A stretch of DNA of 64,000 bases from Sphingomonas aquatilis (lineage in GTDB: Bacteria > Pseudomonadota > Alphaproteobacteria > Sphingomonadales > Sphingomonadaceae): NCBI RefSeq assembly GCF_014196115.1, contig NZ_JACIDB010000006.1, positions 98,412-162,411 of the forward strand, read 5' to 3'. The translations under genes and the position numbers were made by a program. The notes under the pieces were generated by a model. It was not told where the DNA came from. It searched no databases and saw only the letters and a program-made list of their open reading frames with translations. This document shows positions 1 through 6,322 of the stretch, piece by piece (positions within the stretch are counted from its first letter, which is position 1; each line of letters opens with the position of its first letter).

Positions 1-805
1 CTGGGGTGCGTCGCAGCTGGGCGAGGGTTCGCGCTTCACGGCACTGTCGGGTGCCGGCAATATCGTGATCGACAAGCCCGGCGACGTCGACAAGCTGGTC
101 AACGATAGCGCGTGGCGGCGGCATCAGATGCCGGCCTATCACCTGATGGCCGACGATCGCACGGGCATCACGCTGGTCAACATCGGCGTGGGGCCGTCGA
201 ACGCGAAGACGATCTGCGACCACCTCGCCGTGATGCGGCCCGAGGCGTGGCTGATGATCGGCCATTGCGGCGGCCTGCGCCCCAGCCAGCGGATCGGCGA
301 CTATGTGCTCGCGCACGCCTATCTGCGCGACGATCATGTGCTCGACGACGTGCTGCCGCCCGAAATTCCGGTGCCGGCGATCGCCGAAGTGCAACAGGCG
401 CTGGCCAAGGCGTCCGAGATCATTTCCGGCCAGTCGGGTGAGGAATTGAAGCGACGCCTGCGGACGGGCACGATCGTGACCACCGACGATCGCAATTGGG
501 AATTGCGCTATTCGGCGTCGGCGCTGCGCTTCTCGCTCAGCCGTGCGGTTGGGATCGACATGGAATCGGCGACGATCGCGGCACAGGGCTATCGCTTCCG
601 CGTGCCGTACGGGACGTTGCTGTGCGTGTCGGACAAGCCGCTGCATGGCGAACTGAAGCTGCCGGGCCAGGCCAATCGCTTCTACGAACGGGCGATCAGC
701 GAGCATATGCGGATCGGCATCGAGGCGTGCGAGCAGTTGCGCCTGGAGGGCGATCGCCTGCACAGCCGCAAGCTGCGCGCCTTCGATGAGCCGCCCTTCC
801 GCTAA
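1..805 (+). CDS. amn: AMP nucleosidase, C-terminal part (5' end outside window)
   Basis: Hydrolyses AMP to adenine and ribose 5-phosphate in the cytoplasm. The frame is open from the first bases of the window, so the N-terminus lies upstream; an in-frame GTG at position 65 is not a credible start. About 267 codons are visible and correspond to the nucleoside-phosphorylase-like (PNP_UDP_1) catalytic half: a GVGPSNAKT loop, WLMIGHCGGL, the purine-binding IDMESATIAAQG segment, and LLCVSDKPLHGE near the end. These are typical of the Amn family, whose full length is about 480 residues. Ends in TAA. Identification is by motif recognition; a related purine nucleoside phosphorylase is a less likely alternative. 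Confidence 0.85.
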   Translation, partial: WGASQLGEGSRFTALSGAGNIVIDKPGDVDKLVNDSAWRRHQMPAYHLMADDRTGITLVNIGVGPSNAKTICDHLAVMRPEAWLMIGHCGGLRPSQRIGDYVLAHAYLRDDHVLDDVLPPEIPVPAIAEVQQALAKASEIISGQSGEELKRRLRTGTIVTTDDRNWELRYSASALRFSLSRAVGIDMESATIAAQGYRFRVPYGTLLCVSDKPLHGELKLPGQANRFYERAISEHMRIGIEACEQLRLEGDRLHSRKLRAFDEPPFR

Positions 806-893
806 GTTATTGAAATGACGTCGGCGTGCGGCGGAGCGGGAAACGATCCGCCGCACGTGCGTTACGCCTCCGAATCAATCAGGGAGCCGTATC

Positions 894-1448
894 GTGGCCG
901 ACGACACCGACACGCCCAAGACCGACACCCCCGCGGCCACGCCGCGCCGTCGCGCGCCGCGCAAGGCGAGCACGACGCGCACTACCGCTGCGAAGACCGG
1001 CACGACGAAGCCTCGCGCGCCGAGAAAGGCTGCCGCGCCGTCGACCGTCGAGAAGGTCGAGACCGCGATCAGCGATGCGGCCACCAAGACGACGCGCCGC
1101 GCTCGCACGGCGGTGAGCAAGGCGGAAGGCGCCGTCGCATCGGCCGCCAAGGCGGTAAAGCCCCGGTCGACCAAGCGCGCCGCGCCGCGCCCGGCGACCA
1201 AGAAGCCCGCGACGAAGACGACGGGCAAAAGCGGCGATCTGCTGGGCGGCAAATGGGGCGTTGCCGCCGTCGGTGCCGGTGTCGCGGCCGTGGGCGCCGC
1301 GGCGGCGGCCGCGTTGCTGACGCTGCGGGGCAGCACGCCGAAGGACAAGGACGCGGGCCGCAAGGCGCACGCGCCGGATGGCGAAGACGCCTCCGCCTCG
1401 TTCCAGGCGAGCATCGCCGACGAGAATACCATCCCCGAAAAGGTGTGA
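894..1448 (+). CDS. basic Ala/Lys/Thr-rich protein with one membrane segment
   Basis: Hypothetical protein of 184 residues, function unknown. GTG start with AGGGA eight bases upstream. Residues 1-118 are low-complexity, strongly basic and rich in Ala, Thr, Pro and Lys (RRRAPRKAS, TKPRAPRKAA), resembling histone-H1-like or DNA-binding tails. A Gly/Ala-rich hydrophobic stretch at about 121-143 (VAAVGAGVAAVGAAAAAALL) looks like one transmembrane helix, and the last 40 residues are charged. No catalytic motif is visible. It stands alone between amn and divL. A membrane-tethered nucleic-acid or envelope protein is speculation. Confidence 0.7.
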   Translation: MADDTDTPKTDTPAATPRRRAPRKASTTRTTAAKTGTTKPRAPRKAAAPSTVEKVETAISDAATKTTRRARTAVSKAEGAVASAAKAVKPRSTKRAAPRPATKKPATKTTGKSGDLLGGKWGVAAVGAGVAAVGAAAAAALLTLRGSTPKDKDAGRKAHAPDGEDASASFQASIADENTIPEKV

Positions 1449-1567
1449 TGCGCGCCGCGCGGTCCCGATGGGATCGCGCGGCGGATCAATGACATTGCCG
1501 CTGCCCCGTTTTCCGTTCTACACGTCGGACGCCACGCCCGCCGGAGCGGCGTGATGAGGGGTGAGCG

Positions 1568-3919
1568 TTGATCCAGCTTTCGGTGATGACGGCGGTCGTG
1601 TGCGGCGCGGTGCTCGCGCTGCTCGTCGGCGGTGCGGGCTACGCGCTGTTCGTCGGCCGGCGGCTGGCGGCCGAGGCCGAGGACGCGAGCGCGCGGGTCC
1701 GCGAGGCCGAGGCGTTGCGTAGCGTCTCACCCGCGCTGCCCATGCTGGTGCGCGCGGATGGGCGGGTCGAGATGCCGCCGCGGCTGGTCGATTGGTTGGG
1801 TCTCGCCGTCGCGCCCCGCTTTCTGCAGGATTTGTCGGCCGATGGCGCGGGCCTGCCCGCCGACGAGGCGACGGCGTTGGCGAATGAGGTGAAGGCGGCG
1901 CAGCGGTCGGGGCGGGCGTTCGTGCGAGCGCTCCACCCGCAAGGGTCGGGGCGAGCGATTACCGTGCGGGGCAGCCGCGCGCCGGGCGAATTGGGCGCAA
2001 CGGGCGCGGTCGTGCTGTGGACGATGGACGCGACCGACAGCGAGAGCGAGATCGGGCGGTTGCAGACCGAGGTCGACGATTTGTCGACTGCGTTCGACGC
2101 GCTGTCCGGCCTGATCGAGGCGGCGCCGCTGCCGATGTGGTATCGAGGCTCCGACCTGCGGCTAGCCATGGTCAACAGCGCCTATGTCCGCGCCGTCGAG
2201 GGCGCCAATGCCGCCGATGTGATCGCGCGAGAGCTGGAACTGGTCGAGGGTTCGGGCCGGGGCGGTCCGCGCGCGGGCGCGCAGGCGGCGCGGATCAGCG
2301 GCAAGCCGCAGCGCGAAATCCTGCCCGCCACGATCGACGGCGAACGCCGCAGCCTGGAAGTGCATGACGTGCCGCTGCCGACGGGCGGTGTCGCGAGCTT
2401 CGCGGTCGATGTCGAGGATTTGGAGCAGTCGCGGGCCGGGGCCAAGCGCTTCGCCGAGGCGCAGCGCGCGATGCTCGACCGCCTGTCGGCCGGCGTCGCG
2501 CAATTCGGCGCGGACCGCGGCCTCGTCTTCTGCAACCAGCCGTTCCGCCGCATGTTCGCGATGCGTACCGAATGGCTGTCCGACCGGCCCGAATTCGATC
2601 GCGTGCTGGAGCGGATGCGCGAGGCGAACCGGTTGCCCGAGGTGCGTGATTTCCCGTCGTGGAAGGCGGAGCGGCGCGCGTGGTTCGTGCCCGGCGAGGA
2701 TGCGGCGGAGGAAAACTGGCATCTGCCTGGGGGCACGCATCTGCGGGTGGTGGCGCAGCCGCTGCCCGATGGTGGTTTGCTGGTCATTTTCGAGGATCGG
2801 ACCGAGCAGGTGCAGCTCGCTTCTGCGCGCGACACGCTGCTGCGGGTGCGGACCGCGACGTTCGACAATCTGTTCGAGGCGTTGGCGGTGTTCGCCGGCG
2901 ACGGCAAGCTGCAATTGTGGAACAATCGGATGCGCGCGGTATGGGGGTTCGAGGAGGAATTCCTCGCCGGCCATCCGCGCGTTGATACCTTTGCCGAGGC
3001 TGCGGCCCCCAAGCTGGCGACGCCCAATCGCGCCGCGCTGATCCCCGAACTGGTGCGATCGGCGACGGTCGAGCGGCAGCAGCGTGGCGGACGCGTCGCC
3101 TTCGCCGACGGGCGGCATTTCGAATTCGCCGCTGTGCCCTTGCCCGACGGCAATGCGTTGCTGACGATGCTCGACATCACCGACAGCCGCCGCGCCGAAC
3201 AGGCGTTGCGCGAGCGCGCCAATGCGCTGGAGGCCGCCGACCGCGTGAAGACGCAGTTCGTCGCCAATATGAGCTACGAATTGCGTACGCCGCTGACCTC
3301 GATCAGCGGGTTCGCGGAGATGCTGCACGGCGGCTATGCGGGTAAGCTCAGCAAGGATGCGGACACCTATGTCGAGGCGATCCTGCAATCGGTCGAGCGG
3401 CTGGGGCTGCTGATCGACGACGTGCTCGACCTGACGCAGGGGGGCGACGACGCCGAGATCGAGCGGGTCGACGTCGATCTGGCGGTGGTCGCCCGGGCTG
3501 CGGCGGATACGATCATGCCGGCGGCGAAGCGGCGCAAGCTCGACTTCGCGGTGGAGGTCGCGCGCTCGGCGGGGCGGGTGACGGGTGATCCCAAGCGGTT
3601 GAAGGAAGTGATCGAGCATCTCTTGCGCCATGCCGTCGCGGCGACGCCCGAGGGCGGGCGGATTCTGCTGCACGCCGATGGCAGCGCGACGGGCGCGCGG
3701 ATCGTCGTATCGGACGACGGTTTCGGGATGGATGCGGAAAGCGTCGCCAAGGCGTTCGACCGGTTCGGCGAGCCTGGCATGCAGCCGACGGGCGAACGCG
3801 CGCTGGGGCTGGGCCTGCCGCTGGCGAAGCAGTTCGTCGAGGCGCATGGCGGGCGGATCGATCTGGTGTCGCAGCCGGGTGAGGGGACGCTGGTGACGGT
3901 CGAGCTGCCGCGGCGGTGA
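1568..3919 (+). CDS. divL: DivL-type PAS sensor kinase with Tyr replacing the phospho-acceptor His
   Basis: Membrane-anchored kinase-like protein of 783 residues (Caulobacter DivL is about 770). The TTG start is preceded by GAGGG seven bases away; an ATG six codons downstream is an alternative. A transmembrane helix lies at about residues 8-30, followed by PAS-like sensor repeats, then a HisKA dimerisation helix at about 560-625 and a HATPase domain at about 665-780. The H-box reads NMSYELRTPL, so Tyr570 occupies the usual His position, the hallmark of DivL (Tyr550 in Caulobacter). In the ATPase the N-box is HLLRHAV, with His688 where the metal-binding Asn normally sits, while the G1 (DDGFGMD) and G2 (GLGLPLAK) boxes look intact. 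In Caulobacter DivL senses DivK~P and controls CckA and hence CtrA. Linkage to tsaE downstream fits the alphaproteobacterial gene order. The cell-cycle role here is inferred from the family. Confidence 0.88.
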   Translation: MIQLSVMTAVVCGAVLALLVGGAGYALFVGRRLAAEAEDASARVREAEALRSVSPALPMLVRADGRVEMPPRLVDWLGLAVAPRFLQDLSADGAGLPADEATALANEVKAAQRSGRAFVRALHPQGSGRAITVRGSRAPGELGATGAVVLWTMDATDSESEIGRLQTEVDDLSTAFDALSGLIEAAPLPMWYRGSDLRLAMVNSAYVRAVEGANAADVIARELELVEGSGRGGPRAGAQAARISGKPQREILPATIDGERRSLEVHDVPLPTGGVASFAVDVEDLEQSRAGAKRFAEAQRAMLDRLSAGVAQFGADRGLVFCNQPFRRMFAMRTEWLSDRPEFDRVLERMREANRLPEVRDFPSWKAERRAWFVPGEDAAEENWHLPGGTHLRVVAQPLPDGGLLVIFEDRTEQVQLASARDTLLRVRTATFDNLFEALAVFAGDGKLQLWNNRMRAVWGFEEEFLAGHPRVDTFAEAAAPKLATPNRAALIPELVRSATVERQQRGGRVAFADGRHFEFAAVPLPDGNALLTMLDITDSRRAEQALRERANALEAADRVKTQFVANMSYELRTPLTSISGFAEMLHGGYAGKLSKDADTYVEAILQSVERLGLLIDDVLDLTQGGDDAEIERVDVDLAVVARAAADTIMPAAKRRKLDFAVEVARSAGRVTGDPKRLKEVIEHLLRHAVAATPEGGRILLHADGSATGARIVVSDDGFGMDAESVAKAFDRFGEPGMQPTGERALGLGLPLAKQFVEAHGGRIDLVSQPGEGTLVTVELPRR

Positions 3920-3949
3920 TGGTGCGTGTGCGGATGACCCATACGCGCC

Positions 3950-4056
3950 GTCACCCCGGACTGGTTCCGGGGTCCACTCCGCGGCGAGGGGAGTGGCTTG
4001 AGGCGTGGGCCGTCCCCTTGCGGATCGGTGGACCCCGGAACGAGTCCGGGGTGACG
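3950..4056. repeat. palindromic intergenic repeat, copy 1
   Basis: A 107-bp imperfect palindrome fills the divL-tsaE gap. The outer arms of 28 bases (3950-3977 and 4028-4055) pair with one mismatch, beginning GTCACCCCGGAC and ending GTCCGGGGTGAC, around an inner CTCCGCGGCGAGGGG segment. The same element recurs at 19278, 28800 and 62168. It ends immediately before the tsaE ribosome-binding site. Resembles a REP/BIME-type sequence. Confidence 0.85.
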
Positions 4057-4067
4057 GAGTGGGCGTG

Positions 4068-4514
4068 GTGAGTTCGCTTCATCTCGCAGACGCGGCGGCA
4101 ACCGAGGCGTTCGGGGCAAGCCTCGCCGCACGCGTTCAACCCGGCGACGTCATCGCGCTGAGCGGCGACCTTGGCATGGGCAAGACGAGCATCGCGCGCG
4201 GGTTGCTCGCCGCGCTGGGGCTGGTGGGCGAAGCGCCCAGCCCCAGTTTCGCGATCGTTCAGCCCTATGACCCGCCCGAGGTGCGACTGCCGGTCTTGCA
4301 CGTCGATCTGTACCGGATCGAGGACCCGGAGGAACTCGAGGAGCTGGGGCTCGACGAGGCGCTGTCCGACGCAGTGCTGCTGGTCGAATGGCCGGAGCGG
4401 GCGCCGGGATACTGGCCGCATGCGTTGCGGCTGACCCTGGCGCCGGCACCGGACGGCGGACGAATCTTGACAGCCGACGTCCCGGCGTCATGGAAGCCGC
4501 GATGGCCGATATGA
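4068..4514 (+). CDS. tsaE: tRNA threonylcarbamoyladenosine biosynthesis ATPase TsaE
   Basis: ATPase partner of TsaB/TsaD in making t6A37 on ANN-decoding tRNAs. Product of 148 residues from the GTG at 4068, which has GGAG eight bases upstream; a GTG at 4065 is also possible, and an earlier GTG at 4005 would run through the repeat and is rejected. The Walker A GDLGMGKTSIARG is followed by SPSFAIVQPY, HVDLYRI and LLVEWPER, the standard TsaE signature order. Length is normal for the family (about 150). It overlaps the start of amgK, suggesting cotranscription with the cell-wall recycling genes. Confidence 0.93.
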   Translation: MSSLHLADAAATEAFGASLAARVQPGDVIALSGDLGMGKTSIARGLLAALGLVGEAPSPSFAIVQPYDPPEVRLPVLHVDLYRIEDPEELEELGLDEALSDAVLLVEWPERAPGYWPHALRLTLAPAPDGGRILTADVPASWKPRWPI

Positions 4515-5476
4515 CCCCGCCCGCCGGTGCGCCCGCCTTCCTCGCGATCCATGGCTGGTCGGGCACGATCAGCCCGGTGGCGGGGGATGCGTCGTTCCGC
4601 CGGTATTTCCGCGTAACCCAAGCCGATCGCACCGCAATCCTGATGGATGCACCGCCGCCGCACGAGGACCCGCGGCCCTTTATCGCGATCGCGCAATGGC
4701 TTCGCGAACGCGGCTTTGCGGCGCCTGCGATCCATGCCGCGGACCTCGACCAGGGCCTCGTCCTGCTCGAGGATTTCGGCGATGCGCGGCTGCGCGAGGC
4801 GGCGGATGCCGACGCTGCGGCGGCACTGCCGCTGTACGAGGCCGCGATCGACCTACTCGTTGCGCTGCGCGGGCATGCCCCGGCGGAGATCGCGCCGTAC
4901 GATCATGATGTGCTGCATCGCGAGGCGGCGCTGCTGCCCGAATGGTATGCCCCGGCGGTCGGGCTGGATGTCGATGTCGCGGGCTATCATGCGGCCTGGG
5001 ATGCGGTGTTCGATCATGCCCTGACCGATGCGCCCGTCACCGTGCTGCGCGATTACCATGCCGAAAACCTGATGCTGGTGGGGTCGGCAAAGGGGCTCGG
5101 CCTGCTCGATTTTCAGGACGCGTTGGCGGGCCACCCGGCCTATGACCTCGTATCGCTGCTGCAGGATGCGCGACGCGACGTCGATCCGGAGGTCGAGCGC
5201 GTGATGCTGGATCGCTACCGCGCGGCGACGGGCGTGGGCGAGAGTTTCATGGACGCCTATCATGTGCTGGGCGCGCAACGGAACGCGAAGATCATCGGCA
5301 TCTTCACCCGCCTGTGGCGTCGCGACGGCAAGCCGCGCTACGCCGCGCTGTGCCCGCGCGTGTGGAGCTATCTGGAGCGGGACCTGTCGCAGCCGGCACT
5401 GGCGCCGGTCGCGCGCTGGTTCGACGAGAACGTGCCGCCCGAATTGCGCGGCGATCCGAAGGTGCTGTCCGCATGA
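4502..5476 (+). CDS. amgK: N-acetylmuramate/N-acetylglucosamine kinase AmgK
   Basis: Phosphotransferase of about 324 residues that phosphorylates MurNAc at C1 in the anabolic recycling route bypassing de novo UDP-MurNAc synthesis (the fosfomycin-insensitive route of Pseudomonas). The aminoglycoside-phosphotransferase fold is shown by GDASFRRYFRV at the N-terminus, the catalytic loop LRDYHAENLMLV, and metal-binding LLDFQDALAGHP. ATG codons at 4490, 4502 and 4511 are all possible starts; 4502 has a GGAAG upstream. It overlaps tsaE and shares an ATGA junction with murU, so the two enzymes should be translationally coupled. Assignment to AmgK instead of another APH-family kinase rests strongly on the adjacent murU. 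Confidence 0.87.
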   Translation: MADMTPPAGAPAFLAIHGWSGTISPVAGDASFRRYFRVTQADRTAILMDAPPPHEDPRPFIAIAQWLRERGFAAPAIHAADLDQGLVLLEDFGDARLREAADADAAAALPLYEAAIDLLVALRGHAPAEIAPYDHDVLHREAALLPEWYAPAVGLDVDVAGYHAAWDAVFDHALTDAPVTVLRDYHAENLMLVGSAKGLGLLDFQDALAGHPAYDLVSLLQDARRDVDPEVERVMLDRYRAATGVGESFMDAYHVLGAQRNAKIIGIFTRLWRRDGKPRYAALCPRVWSYLERDLSQPALAPVARWFDENVPPELRGDPKVLSA

Positions 5477-6228
5477 CCCGTCAGCGATCGCTGCGTCCCG
5501 ATCCCGGCGGCGCGGTGCCGCACACCGCGATGGTGATGGCGGCCGGTATCGGCAAGCGCATGCGCCCGCTCACCGCGACGCGGCCCAAGCCGCTGGTCGA
5601 AGTAGCGGGCAAGCCGCTGATCGATCATGTTTTCGACCGGCTGATCGACGCGGGCGTGGCCAAGGCCGTCGTCAACGTCCATTATCTGGCGGATACGCTG
5701 GAGGCGCATGTCACCAACCGGTTCGACGGGATCGAGGTGGCGATCAGCGACGAGCGCGCGCAGCTGATGGAGACGGGTGGCGGGCTGGTGCAGGCCCGCG
5801 GCCAGTTGGGCGACGACCCGATCCTCGTGGTCAACAGCGACAATCTGTGGATCGACGGGCCGGTCGACGCGATCAAGCTGCTGAGCCATCGCTGGGACGA
5901 TGCCACGATGGATGCGCTGCTGCTGGTCGTGCCCTATGCGCGCGCCCACAATCACAAGGGGCAGGGCGATTTCCGGGTTGCCGCCGACGGCCGGATCGTC
6001 GGGCGGCGCAAGGCGGGGGCGACGGCGCCGTTCGTCTACACCGGCATCCAGATCCTGCACCCGCGCCTGATCCGCGACTGGCCGGAAGGGCCCTTCTCGA
6101 CCAACCTGTTCTGGAGCCGTGCGATCGAACAGGGTCGGGCCTATGCGCAGGTCCATCAGGGCCTGTGGTTCGACGTCGGCACCCCCGCCGCGATCCCCAA
6201 GACGGAGGCGATCATCGCCAATGGCTGA
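5473..6228 (+). CDS. murU: N-acetylmuramate alpha-1-phosphate uridylyltransferase MurU
   Basis: Converts MurNAc-1-phosphate and UTP to UDP-MurNAc, the second step of the AmgK-MurU recycling shortcut. Product of 251 residues with the sugar-nucleotidyltransferase signature MAAGIGKRMRPLTATRPKPL followed by GKPLIDHVFDRL, and LVVNSDNLWIDGP for the metal-binding Asp region. The ATG overlaps the amgK stop codon (ATGA). Its own stop lies inside a 22-codon leader ORF that precedes addB. N-terminal residues 1-18 are a variable extension. A glucose- or mannose-1-phosphate transferase would have similar motifs, but the amgK partner favours MurU. Confidence 0.88.
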   Translation: MTRQRSLRPDPGGAVPHTAMVMAAGIGKRMRPLTATRPKPLVEVAGKPLIDHVFDRLIDAGVAKAVVNVHYLADTLEAHVTNRFDGIEVAISDERAQLMETGGGLVQARGQLGDDPILVVNSDNLWIDGPVDAIKLLSHRWDDATMDALLLVVPYARAHNHKGQGDFRVAADGRIVGRRKAGATAPFVYTGIQILHPRLIRDWPEGPFSTNLFWSRAIEQGRAYAQVHQGLWFDVGTPAAIPKTEAIIANG

Positions 6229-6289
6229 GGCGCGTCCTGATGGCGGTTCCGGCCCGCTCCCCCTCCCGGCCACCCACACGGTATCCTGA
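6221..6289 (+). CDS. 22-codon leader ORF overlapping murU and the addB start codon
   Basis: Short ORF starting ATGGCTGAG, overlapping the murU stop in another frame, with GGAGG 12 bases upstream. It reads through the left arm of the addB inverted repeat and terminates at TGATG, so its stop codon overlaps the addB ATG at 6289. The first five codons (MAEAR) look like a plausible original AddB N-terminus, which suggests a repeat inserted into addB shifted the frame. Expression is unproven; reinitiation from this leader is the inferred role. Confidence 0.45.
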   Translation: MAEARPDGGSGPLPLPATHTVS

Positions 6290-6322
6290 TGGGTGGCCGG
6301 GAGGGGGAGCGGGCCGGAACCG
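6244..6322. repeat. perfect 33-bp inverted repeat at the addB 5' end
   Basis: Arms 6244-6276 and 6290-6322 are exact reverse complements, separated by a 13-base loop. The arms contain CCGGCCCGCTCCCCCTCCC and its complement. The addB start codon sits at the loop/stem boundary, so a folded mRNA would hide it. No T-run follows, so a simple intrinsic terminator is unlikely. A mobile palindromic element inserted in coding sequence is the best guess. Confidence 0.9.

Noticed and set aside
4005..4064. Upstream GTG start for tsaE
   Set aside because: It would translate the palindromic repeat and lacks a ribosome-binding site at the right distance; GTG 4068 is better.
6244..6322. Intrinsic terminator between murU and addB
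   Set aside because: The stem is long and perfect, but no T-run follows and it lies in the addB coding sequence.
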